This document shows, piece by piece, positions 10,207 to 19,629 of a stretch of DNA of 64,000 nucleotides. The DNA is taken from contig NZ_JAYKZX010000003.1 in the NCBI RefSeq assembly GCF_035989265.1, forward strand, positions 558,001 through 622,000, in the 5' to 3' direction. The position numbers were made by a program, and so were the translations under genes. The notes beneath the pieces were generated by a model. The model saw nothing but the letters and a program-made list of their open reading frames with translations, was not told the origin of the DNA and did not search any database. The DNA comes from Sphingobium sp. HWE2-09. GTDB taxonomy: Bacteria > Pseudomonadota > Alphaproteobacteria > Sphingomonadales > Sphingomonadaceae. The first letter of the stretch is position 1; every line of letters begins with the position of its first letter.

Positions 10207-10566
10207 TTATTCGCAGTTGATGTCGTTCTTGTCGATCGCACGCCCGGCCAGCGCGCCGCCCGCGCCGCCGATGATGGTGCCAAGCGTCTTCGATCCGCCC
10301 GGCGCAATGACGTTGCCCAGCACGCCGCCAGCGATGGCGCCGACGATGGTGCCGGTGGTGCCGTCATCACGCTTGCAATAATAGCGGCCGTCGCGATCGC
10401 GATAGATCTGGTCGTTGTCGCGGATGGGACGGCGAGCATAGCGAGGCGGGCCGCGACGGTCGCCGGGACGGTCATAGCCATATCCACGGCCGCCTCCATT
10501 ATCCGACATGCAAGCGCCGAGCGGCAGCATGGCGAGGATGGCGGCGGCGATGATGGGTTTGCGCAT
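10207..10566 (-). CDS. Glycine-zipper 2TM (17-kDa surface antigen-like) lipoprotein
   Basis: A 119-aa precursor whose signal MRKPIIAAAILAMLPLGAC ends in a lipobox with Cys19. A Gly/Arg/Tyr/Asp-rich hydrophilic linker follows. The C-terminal half (GTIVGAIAGGVLGNVIAPGG and GTIIGGAGGALAGRAID) is a glycine-zipper 2TM domain as in the Rickettsia 17-kDa antigen and SlyB-like outer-membrane lipoproteins. The start has AGGAGAT upstream; the frame is open further but lacks such a site. It is likely an envelope-stability protein of the outer membrane. Confidence 0.85.
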   Translation of the reverse strand: MRKPIIAAAILAMLPLGACMSDNGGGRGYGYDRPGDRRGPPRYARRPIRDNDQIYRDRDGRYYCKRDDGTTGTIVGAIAGGVLGNVIAPGGSKTLGTIIGGAGGALAGRAIDKNDINCE

Positions 10567-10646
10567 GGAGTATCTCCTAATGTCGGTGTCTTTATGACCG
10601 CTAACAACTCTGTAGGACACCAGTCGTTGCAGAGGCCAAAAAGAAA

Positions 10647-10691
10647 CCGCCCGCTGCGGCCGCGAGAGGGGGAGCGGCGGCGAGCGGGCGG
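10647..10691 (-). terminator. Hairpin downstream of the 72-aa gene
   Basis: CCGCCCGCT at 10647-10655 pairs with AGCGGGCGG at 10683-10691. On the reverse strand the stem is followed by T-rich sequence (complement of 10638-10646). It lies 46 bases beyond the stop of the small reverse-strand gene and is a plausible terminator for it, although the loop is long. Confidence 0.5.
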
Positions 10692-10736
10692 TGACCGGCG
10701 GTTAGCGGGGGACAGGACCGCCGGATTGGGAAAGGC

Positions 10737-10955
10737 TTAGTTGGGCAGCGGACGGTTGATCGTGCTGCTTGATGACACTAGCGGCGACGTCGACGCGGTT
10801 TCGGCTTCAATTTCCGAAGCCTTGTCGGCGATGGTGGTCTTCGCGTCGTTGTAGCGGGTGACGAGGTCGTTCTTGAACTCGGTTAGCTTGCCTTCGTCAT
10901 AGAGTTTCTTGCCGACATAGCCTGCGATAGCGCCGAAAATCAGGGTGCGGATCAT
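10737..10955 (-). CDS. Small membrane-anchored hypothetical protein (72 aa)
   Basis: One N-terminal hydrophobic segment (MIRTLIFGAIAGYVGKKLYDEGKL) is followed by a charged amphipathic helix (FKNDLVTRYNDAKTTIADKASEIEAE) and a Ser-rich tail. The length and layout resemble small YtxH-like or stress-associated membrane proteins, but I cannot assign a family. The ATG at 10955 has GGAG at proper spacing; an upstream in-frame ATG at 10967 overlaps that site and is less likely. Confidence 0.65.
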   Translation of the reverse strand: MIRTLIFGAIAGYVGKKLYDEGKLTEFKNDLVTRYNDAKTTIADKASEIEAETASTSPLVSSSSTINRPLPN

Positions 10956-11077
10956 GGGATGCTCCATTGTTGCGGTTCGGTGGAGATAACCGGCAAGGAT
11001 GGCAGGAGTTCCGGCATGGATTGTCTGGACCGCTGCTTTTGCTAGGCTTGCGACGGACGGTGCGATGGGGGAGCCGA

Positions 11078-11671
11078 ATGTCGGGATTCGATCTGGTGTT
11101 CGCGGCCTTCGGGCTGTTGCTGGGGTTGGCGATCAGTGAAGTGCTGGGCGGATTTTCCAGGGCTTTGAAACTGAAGCGGGGCGCCAAGCCGGTGCGGATC
11201 GGGTGGTTGACGCCGCTGCTGGGGCTGTTCGTGCTGCTCGACCTCACCAGTTTCTGGCTGTCGGCGTTCGAGGCCCGGGCGCAGATGGACGCCAATTATC
11301 TGACTTTGGTGGGCGTATTGGCCCTGGTCGGCGTCTATTATCTGGCCGCGACGCTCATTTTTCCCGACGAGCCGGAGGAATGGCCCGATTTCGACGACTG
11401 GTACGACCGGCACAAGCGGATGGTCATCGGCGGCGTGCTGAGCGCCAATATCGGCAATATCGTCGGCCAGACGCTGCTCGAACTCTACCGGCCATCGACC
11501 GGGCCGGAGATCAGCGATGTGGCGACCGCCTGGACGCTGCTGGCGCTGGTCGGCCTGTTGGCGCTGCTGATCGCCCTGCTGTTCGTGCGGTCGCGGCGGT
11601 GGAATGTCGCCATGCTGGCCGCGTTGCCCATGATATTGGTGACCGGGTCGGTCTATCTGGACATGGTATGA
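11078..11671 (+). CDS. Hypothetical integral membrane protein (197 aa)
   Basis: About six hydrophobic helices are visible: LVFAAFGLLLGLAISEVLGG, WLTPLLGLFVLLDLTSFWLSAF, LTLVGVLALVGVYYLAATLIF, VIGGVLSANIGNIVGQTLL, TAWTLLALVGLLALLIALLFV and MLAALPMILVTGSVYL. A conserved-looking acidic loop (PDEPEEWPDFDDWYDRHKR) follows the third helix. The ATG at 11078 starts directly before the first helix; the frame is open further upstream but without hydrophobic or family-like sequence. I recognise no named family. Proteins of this kind recur as conserved hypotheticals in sphingomonads. Confidence 0.7.
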   Translation: MSGFDLVFAAFGLLLGLAISEVLGGFSRALKLKRGAKPVRIGWLTPLLGLFVLLDLTSFWLSAFEARAQMDANYLTLVGVLALVGVYYLAATLIFPDEPEEWPDFDDWYDRHKRMVIGGVLSANIGNIVGQTLLELYRPSTGPEISDVATAWTLLALVGLLALLIALLFVRSRRWNVAMLAALPMILVTGSVYLDMV

Positions 11672-11672
11672 A

Positions 11673-11701
11673 GCCGGGCGTTCCGCGCGGGAACGCCCGG
11701 C
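11673..11701. terminator. Bidirectional terminator hairpin
   Basis: GCCGGGCGTTCC at 11673-11684 pairs perfectly with 11690-11701 around a five-base loop. It lies between the convergent membrane-protein gene and the cold-shock gene. It lacks a strong T run on either side, so it may work with Rho or simply protect 3' ends. Confidence 0.65.
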
Positions 11702-11714
11702 CCAATCGCGTCGC

Positions 11715-11927
11715 TTATTCGGCGTGCGCGATGTTCACAGCGGCCATCTTGCCACGACGGTCCTGCTCCAGATCATAGGAGACGCGGTCCTTTTCGCGCA
11801 GCGTGGCGAGGCCAGCGCGCTCGACGGCGGTGATGTGAACGAACGCGTCCGGGCTGCCATCATCGGGAGCGATGAAGCCATAGCCCTTGTCGGCGTTGAA
11901 GAATTTGACGGTTCCGACGATGCTCAT
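11715..11927 (-). CDS. Cold-shock protein (CspA family)
   Basis: A 70-aa single-domain nucleic-acid-binding protein. Both RNA-binding motifs are present: KGYGFI (RNP1) and DAFVHI (RNP2), in the context MSIVGTVKFFNADKGYGFIA. It should act as an RNA chaperone or antiterminator. AAGGAA precedes the ATG at 11927. The frame is open far upstream, but those codons show no family similarity. About 130 bases upstream look like a leader. Confidence 0.95.
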   Translation of the reverse strand: MSIVGTVKFFNADKGYGFIAPDDGSPDAFVHITAVERAGLATLREKDRVSYDLEQDRRGKMAAVNIAHAE

Positions 11928-12276
11928 GGTAGTTCCTTCTTTCGTGCGGCGCGGCCCGTGTGGTCGCACCGGATCGCTAAAGGGGCAGGGAAAGAAGGAA
12001 ACAGGTGCCGCAAAGCGCCGAGAACCGTCGATTTGCGACTGTAGCTGCCCTTTCATAGGGCATGGGGGGCGAAATAGCAAATGGGGGCGGGGGCTGGTGG
12101 CAAGTGTTGATGGGGGCGCACCGTGGCGTTCCTGGACGAAGGCCGGGGTCCAGTTCCACGGTTGAAACTGGACCCCGGCTTTCGCCGGGGAACGACCAGG
12201 CGGTGATTGGCGGGATTGGGCATTCGCTATTGCGGCGGGCCGGGCGAAGGCGCGTTTCATGGGCGCGCCGCATCTG
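11928..12276. other. Intergenic region: csp leader plus a repeat hairpin
   Basis: This 349-base stretch holds the presumed promoter and 5' leader of the reverse-strand cold-shock gene (roughly 11928-12060) and then the dispersed repeat at 12138-12194. No convincing gene was found in it. The frames open here are GC-driven shadows. Confidence 0.5.
12138..12194. repeat. Dispersed repeat hairpin, GGGGTCCAG family (copy 1)
   Basis: The two arms GGGGTCCAGTT and AACTGGACCCC form an inverted repeat, followed by CCGGCTTTCGCCGGGGAAC. Related copies occur at 34311-34394, 54629-54660, 57289-57364 and 61072-61143. All are intergenic. The size and palindromic form resemble REP-type elements. Confidence 0.85.
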
Positions 12277-13314
12277 TCATCCCGCCCCGGCCGTGGCGGT
12301 GGCGTGGGACGCGTCCTGCGCCAGGGCGAAACCGAAGAAATCGTCGCGGGCGAGGGCGGCGGCCTGTTCGTAGGGGCGGCGTTCGGCCTCCTGCTGGGCG
12401 GCGAGCGCCTCTTCCTCCGCTTCCGTCAGGTCGCGCTCATAATCGTCGACATCGTAGATGCTGTCGCTGGCGTCGCCGTCGAAACCGGGCGGCGGCGGGA
12501 AATCGGTGCGCCAGCGGTGCAGCTCTTCGTCCCACCAGATGCCGCGCAGCCGATCGGCGGCTTCGTCCGGCGGGAGATCGGCCAGGATCGGGGGCGGCGG
12601 GGGGCGAAGTTCACACCGTTCATCCGCGACGGAAAAGTGCGGATTTTGGGCTTTGTGCAGCGCCATGCGCGCGGCAACGAACAGGGCCGCCGATGCGCCG
12701 GAAGAGAGGGCGGTGGCGGTGTCCGTTTCGACCGGCTCGGGCGTGTCGGGCATGGTGCCGTCATAGAGGGTGGCGTCGTCCATGGTGCGCGCGGTCGGCT
12801 CCTTGCCGGGGCGGGGCAGGTTGAGGCTGTCGGCTTCCGCCTGGGCTTCGGCTTCCGGGCAGATCAGGTCGAGATAGGCGATGAAATCCTGCGCCACGAC
12901 GCGGGCCAGCGCGGCATCGGACCCTTCGACCGGGCTGTCGGCCATGCGATCGAGCCGGGCGAGCATCGACATGGCGAGCCGGTTGTCGTGACGGTGGCGG
13001 GTGATCTCATAATTGTCGGGGTCTTTGCGGATGGTTTCCTCCGTTCCCATGATGGCGCGGGCGAGCAGAGTGTCGGCCAACCGCGCGCGAGCGATGAGGA
13101 TCGCCGCGTCCCAGCCCAGGCGAAAGGCCGCGCCGTCGCGGCGGATGCGCAGCACATAGGCGGAGCGCGGCGTGATGAATGCGGCTTCGGACGCGAGGCG
13201 GATGACGCCGGTTGCAGCGAGGACTTCGAGGAAGCGGCGCTGGCGCGCGGGGGACCAGCCATCGACGCGGATTTGCGGGGCGGGGGTGGGGAGGATGGGG
13301 TCGTGATAGGACAT
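12277..13314 (-). CDS. Hypothetical protein with HTH-like N-terminus (345 aa)
   Basis: The first 70 residues (RVDGWSPARQRRFLEVLAATG, then VIRLASEAAFITPRSAYVLRIR) look like a helix-turn-helix segment found at the start of many alphaproteobacterial proteins resembling terminase small subunits. The middle is helical and mixed-charge. A proline-rich stretch (ELRPPPPPILADLPPDEA, PPPPGFDGD) and an acidic tail follow. No signal peptide or membrane helix is seen, so it is probably cytosolic and possibly DNA-binding. I cannot name a function. Confidence 0.65.
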   Translation of the reverse strand: MSYHDPILPTPAPQIRVDGWSPARQRRFLEVLAATGVIRLASEAAFITPRSAYVLRIRRDGAAFRLGWDAAILIARARLADTLLARAIMGTEETIRKDPDNYEITRHRHDNRLAMSMLARLDRMADSPVEGSDAALARVVAQDFIAYLDLICPEAEAQAEADSLNLPRPGKEPTARTMDDATLYDGTMPDTPEPVETDTATALSSGASAALFVAARMALHKAQNPHFSVADERCELRPPPPPILADLPPDEAADRLRGIWWDEELHRWRTDFPPPPGFDGDASDSIYDVDDYERDLTEAEEEALAAQQEAERRPYEQAAALARDDFFGFALAQDASHATATAGAG

Positions 13315-13403
13315 GGGTCGCGTGCCTCCGGCTGAGGGGTTTGCCGGGAGGATAGGCGCGCGGAGGGTGTGTAGGACAGCGAATAGGATTTTTGGGGAGG
13401 GTT

Positions 13404-13679
13404 TCAGGGATATTGTTGGCGGGTGTGCTTGACCGAAACTATTTCGATGACATGTGCGCCGACCCGATAGACGAGGATATAATTGGGCGCGACGACCGCT
13501 TCGCGTGTGTCGGGGACACGCCCGGCGCGATGCATGTAGGGGTGGTCAGCTAGTCGTTCGGCAGCCTGTTCGAACAGATCGACGTGACCAAGCGCGGCGG
13601 TGGGATTGCGGTCGGCAATATAGTCGATGATATTGCGCACGTCTTCCCGCGCTTTCGCACGCCAGATGACGTGCGGCAT
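13404..13679 (-). CDS. RelE/ParE family toxin of a type II toxin-antitoxin system
   Basis: A 91-aa protein with the RelE/ParE fold pattern: MPHVIWRAKAREDVRNIIDYIA at the N-terminus, helical middle with LFEQAAERLADHPYMHRAGR, then the beta strands NYILVYRVGAHVIEIVSVKHTRQQYP. ParE members poison DNA gyrase while RelE members cut mRNA on the ribosome; this sequence sits nearer ParE. Its ATG overlaps the antitoxin stop by one base, so the pair is coupled, with the antitoxin first. Confidence 0.88.
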   Translation of the reverse strand: MPHVIWRAKAREDVRNIIDYIADRNPTAALGHVDLFEQAAERLADHPYMHRAGRVPDTREAVVAPNYILVYRVGAHVIEIVSVKHTRQQYP

Positions 13680-13861
13680 TAGGCCCGCTTGGCTTTCTTG
13701 GTTTCGATGAGGGCGCGTAGTTCAGCCATCACCTGATCGTGCGGGATGGACGGGCGCGGGTCCGCCAAGGATGCCTCGACCTCCGCGCGGAACCAGGCGT
13801 CGTAGGTTTCCGCTTCCTCGGTCGTCGCAAATTCAGACTCGATGGGGGTGAGTTTGGTCAT
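13679..13861 (-). CDS. Type II antitoxin paired with the ParE-like toxin
   Basis: A 60-aa acidic protein (MTKLTPIESEFATTEEAETY, then DAWFRAEVEASLADPRPSIPHDQVMAEL) of the stability-determinant type commonly found before ParE toxins. It should bind and neutralise the toxin and repress its own promoter. The start at 13861 matches relatives; an in-frame ATG at 13897 would add 12 residues. The upstream 144 bases are shared with the divergent vapB gene. Confidence 0.8.
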   Translation of the reverse strand: MTKLTPIESEFATTEEAETYDAWFRAEVEASLADPRPSIPHDQVMAELRALIETKKAKRA

Positions 13862-13975
13862 GGTAAGAGGATAACAGGGCTGCACGTTATTATCCATATC
13901 GGGGGAAGGTGCAGCGCTGGGAATAGTCCGTATCGGACCAGCTTATTGTCGGCCCGATTGTGCCGATGTCGATGG

Positions 13976-14005
13976 ATGTGTATATTAGCGGCAAAGGATA
14001 CACAT
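13976..14005. promoter_or_regulatory. Inverted repeat directly before vapB (probable VapBC operator)
   Basis: ATGTGTAT at 13976-13983 pairs perfectly with ATACACAT at 13998-14005, immediately before the vapB ATG. The spacer contains AAAGG, the likely ribosome-binding site. VapBC complexes usually bind such palindromes to repress their own operon, so the site would block both transcription and the start region. Confidence 0.6.
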
Positions 14006-14197
14006 ATGCGCACCAATATCGTGATCGATGACGGACTGATCGCCGACGCCATGCGGGCCAGCGGCGCGCGGACCAAGCGGGAGGCGGTGGAGATGGGGTT
14101 GAAGACCCTGTTGCGGCTGTCGCGCCAGGCGGAGTTGCGGGAGCTGCGCGGGGCGATCGATTGGCAGGGTGATCTGGATGCGATGCGGCGGGATTGA
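14006..14197 (+). CDS. vapB: VapB-type antitoxin (DUF2191-like)
   Basis: A 63-aa protein starting MRTNIVIDDGLIADAMRASG, with ARTKREAVEMGLKTLLRLSR as the ribbon-helix-helix DNA-binding helix pair and a short C-terminal toxin-binding tail (LRGAIDWQGDLDAMRRD). This is the classic VapB antitoxin of the DUF2191 type. An operator-like palindrome abuts the start. The toxin gene follows after an unusually long 84-base gap. Confidence 0.88.
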   Translation: MRTNIVIDDGLIADAMRASGARTKREAVEMGLKTLLRLSRQAELRELRGAIDWQGDLDAMRRD

Positions 14198-14281
14198 TGT
14201 TTTGGCCTTCTGCGCGGCTTTGCGGGACCATTTGGATCGCGCGGAGGTGCGGAGACGCGAAGGGGCTATGAGGATGGCCTT

Positions 14282-14674
14282 ATGATCCTGGTCGATAGTA
14301 GCGTCTGGATCGACTATTTTCGCGGGAAGGAAACGCCACAGACCGACCGGCTCGACGCGCTGCTGGAGTCAGAGCCGCTGGCAATCGGCGACCTCATCCT
14401 GGCGGAGATATTGCAGGGCTTTTCGAGCGAGCGGGACGCGGAGCGGGCGCTGGCGTTGCTGGGTGCGCTGGAGCCGGTCAATATCGGTGGGCAGGCGATC
14501 GCCGTGCTGGCGGCGCGGCATTATCGAATTTTGCGGGGGCGGGGGATCACGGTGCGCAAGACGATCGACACGCTGATCGCGACGCGGTGCATCCATGACG
14601 GAATGGCGCTGCTGTATAGCGACCGGGATTTCGATCCGTTTGTTGAGTGGTTGGGGTTGGAGAGGGTGGGGTGA
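14282..14674 (+). CDS. vapC: VapC-type PIN-domain ribonuclease toxin
   Basis: A 130-aa PIN-domain protein. The acidic residues expected at the metal site are visible: Asp5 in MILVDSSVWIDYF, Glu42 in LILAEILQGF, an Asp in KTIDTLIATRC near residue 97, and Asp114/Asp116 in YSDRDFDPF. VapC toxins cleave tRNA or rRNA when free of VapB. Length is normal for the family. The start is the ATG that gives the standard MILVDSSV opening. Confidence 0.92.
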   Translation: MILVDSSVWIDYFRGKETPQTDRLDALLESEPLAIGDLILAEILQGFSSERDAERALALLGALEPVNIGGQAIAVLAARHYRILRGRGITVRKTIDTLIATRCIHDGMALLYSDRDFDPFVEWLGLERVG

Positions 14675-14713
14675 AGCGTTTCGCATTTGACGGCAGTTCG
14701 CCTCCATTAGAAA

Positions 14714-15292
14714 CTACCCATCGTCATTTGGAGGCCGAGTGATGTTTGTTAAGGCTGAAAGTCTGCCCAGTCTAAACATCGCTATAGCAATTGATAAAAG
14801 CAATATCGATCCATAGAATAGGAATAAACTTCCGATAAATTTATCTGCTAAAATTATCACCATTAAGATGATGCCATTTATACTTTCTAGATCGGTAGAT
14901 TTTCCTAATATCCTCCAAAAAAAGCTACCTTCGGTCGATATTGAGTACAGATAGCCAGCGGTTTGAACGAAAACAATATGAAAAAATGTCACATTCACCA
15001 TTTTAAGGAGTGATACACCACGTCGCTGATTTATAGCGCTCTTCAATGCCGTATGTAAGTCGCTTCCCATCAACGAAAATGCTATAGTATATGCAGCCAA
15101 ACTAAATCCCATCATAGTGGGAAGTGTAGATTTAGCCATTTCTCTCCAACTAATGGAGAGGATGCCGATCAAATTAAGAAAAGATAAAATGAGTGCGAGG
15201 TGAAAAAATGGCGATTTCGATACCTCTCTATATCGGCCATAATCTGACCAATACACATTTAAAATCCTAAATAGTTCTTTGTAGGCTGTCAT
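14714..15292 (-). CDS. AT-rich island: polytopic membrane protein of unknown function (192 aa)
   Basis: Four to five membrane helices are visible (FFHLALILSFLNLIGILSI; LPTMMGFSLAAYTIAFSLM; LLKMVNVTFFHIVFVQTAGYL; then INGIILMVIILADKFIGSLF running into LFYGSILLLSIAIAMF). A cytosolic N-terminus precedes them (MTAYKELFRILNVYWSDYGR). No family is recognised. The base composition is far more AT-rich than the neighbours and codon use is different, which suggests horizontal acquisition. The ATG overlaps the stop of the upstream DUF4747-like gene by four bases, so both belong to one operon. A role as membrane effector of a two-gene accessory system is inference only. Confidence 0.75.
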   Translation of the reverse strand: MTAYKELFRILNVYWSDYGRYREVSKSPFFHLALILSFLNLIGILSISWREMAKSTLPTMMGFSLAAYTIAFSLMGSDLHTALKSAINQRRGVSLLKMVNVTFFHIVFVQTAGYLYSISTEGSFFWRILGKSTDLESINGIILMVIILADKFIGSLFLFYGSILLLSIAIAMFRLGRLSALTNITRPPNDDG

Positions 15293-16155
15293 TGTTTTCT
15301 TCGGAACTGATCAGCAAGATGTTGAAATGCAGTGCTGTCGCTAGCAAATTCAGGATCAAATTTTCCTTGCATTATTTTTGGAAATTCGTCGGTTGTAATG
15401 GTTTCATGGCCATTCACACCGTAACCTTTGGCTATTGTGCGACCATTTCTTATGCTTGTCCGCACCAAGGCATTTAGATCTTCATCTCGCTCAATCCCAC
15501 GACCAGGCTCAGATTTATAAATAACTGTCATACTACGAGCATTTTTGTCTTCCAGATGTTCTTCTGCTAACTCCTCGAAATCTCCATCCCATAGGTCAGA
15601 ATTGGGACGTTCAATATAAACCTCGATGTTCGTTATGCGAGCAATGGAAAAGATTTTTTCTATACTGCCCTTGCTCTGAATTATGGTAATTTTCACATCG
15701 CCAAATTGCTTCTTTATTTTGGAATCTCGAAATAAATTTGAGAAGAAGTTCAAGGCAGAATTTATAGTAAGTCTATGGCCACTTCCGTAATGTTCGAATA
15801 TAATTTCGTGATTCTTAACATCAAATCTGAAATAAAAATTCATCGCATTAGGGCGTAGGTTATCTGGAACCGAAATTTTTGCGACCTCAGTATCATCTGC
15901 TTCTGCGAGAGTATTGGTATCGAGCCAAGTTCCATCCCAGTCAATTTCCAAGAATGTCGATAAAACACCATTTATATATAAAGCGTCATCGGAAATCTTG
16001 GATAAAACTGTGATTAGTCCCGACCGATCACCCCGCATTTTTATGATTTTTTTACGTGAAAAGGCCGCCTTCCAAAGTTCTCTGTAACGTGCTGGCGAAT
16101 GTGGATGAAGCCGAAGATTTAGGCCCGCCACTTCCGCTTTAAATCGATTAGCCAT
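15289..16155 (-). CDS. AT-rich island: DUF4747-like protein (288 aa)
   Basis: A soluble protein that opens MANRFKAEVAGLNLRLHP. Segments such as RYRELWKAAF, NGVLSTFLEIDWDGTWLDTN, SVPDNLRPNAMNFYFRFDVK, EVYIERPNSDLWDGD and DLNALVRTSIRNG fit my recollection of the DUF4747 family (about 250-315 aa, function unknown), but a profile search was not possible. The ATG at 16155 follows a good GGAGG site; an earlier in-frame ATG at 16185 lies inside an upstream palindrome and is unlikely. Composition is AT-rich like its partner. It is the first gene of a two-gene operon placed between vapC and uvrA. Confidence 0.7.
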   Translation of the reverse strand: MANRFKAEVAGLNLRLHPHSPARYRELWKAAFSRKKIIKMRGDRSGLITVLSKISDDALYINGVLSTFLEIDWDGTWLDTNTLAEADDTEVAKISVPDNLRPNAMNFYFRFDVKNHEIIFEHYGSGHRLTINSALNFFSNLFRDSKIKKQFGDVKITIIQSKGSIEKIFSIARITNIEVYIERPNSDLWDGDFEELAEEHLEDKNARSMTVIYKSEPGRGIERDEDLNALVRTSIRNGRTIAKGYGVNGHETITTDEFPKIMQGKFDPEFASDSTAFQHLADQFRRKQ

Positions 16156-16163
16156 GATTCCTC

Positions 16164-16204
16164 CGAGTTTTGTTAAACGAGACAAAACTCGATCAAGATG
16201 TCAA
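16164..16204 (-). promoter_or_regulatory. Promoter with operator-like palindrome of the DUF4747 operon
   Basis: On the reverse strand TTGACA (complement of 16199-16204) is a consensus -35 hexamer. A 10-bp inverted repeat with an 8-base spacer, CGAGTTTTGT and ACAAAACTCG, occupies 16164-16191, covering the -10 to start region and ending just before the GGAGG ribosome-binding site. Such placement would let a bound repressor shut off the operon. Confidence 0.55.
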
Positions 16205-16211
16205 CAATTGT

Positions 16212-19126
<2,915 letters not shown>

Positions 19127-19146
19127 TCGGTAAACCTCTGCTGCGG

Positions 19147-19214
19147 GATGTGGGTAAGGCTCATGCGATCCGTTCTACAAATGTTCCGAAGGAGAATCCA
19201 GAGCGGAAGATAGG
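19147..19214. repeat. 68-bp direct repeat, copy A (uvrA leader)
   Basis: These 68 bases are repeated at 21433-21500 with only three differences. The block contains the SOS box and, on the reverse strand, an alternative opening MSLTHI. The two copies flank the sulfatase gene and lie in the same orientation. Confidence 0.9.
19172..19186. promoter_or_regulatory. LexA (SOS) box upstream of uvrA
   Basis: GTTCTACAAATGTTC matches the alphaproteobacterial LexA operator GTTC-N7-GTTC exactly. It ends 46 bases before the uvrA start on the reverse strand, the usual position for SOS control of uvrA. A second copy of the same region exists at 21458-21472. Confidence 0.8.
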
Positions 19215-19629
19215 TGGGCGGCAGGACGAATGCGAGAGGCGGTTGCTGCATTTTGCGGCGCGGGCGCCATGTCCGATAGTGAAGGCAAGGGCGGGCGTGG
19301 GGTCGCCATGAGCAGGCGATGTCAGGGTGGCGGCGCGGTCTGTGGTAGTGAGCAAGGGCGGCGACTGGCAGGGGGGTAACGCAGCGGCCATCAGCGCCGT
19401 CGATCGAACTTCACAAGTCTTATTTGTTATAAATGCTTGGGAAAGAGCGACATACAGGTCCATGTCGGCCTGCTTGCACGAGGCGCGTCGGCCCCTGTTT
19501 TCGCCGCATTCGCGGGTTCGTCCTGAACGACAGGCCAAATATAATCTGAACTGTCTTGGCATGCCCATCGGTCCAGTCGATGACCAAAGATATGGCAGCC
19601 GCGACCATGAGTGAGAGGATTGCCCGAAG
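19215..19629. other. Intergenic region upstream of the sulfatase
   Basis: About 415 bases without a convincing gene. It should hold the sulfatase promoter; an A/T-rich patch (CTTATTTGTTATAAATG, about 19418-19434) is the best candidate for a -10 region. Reverse frames open here include the uvrA leader and look like shadows. Confidence 0.4.
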
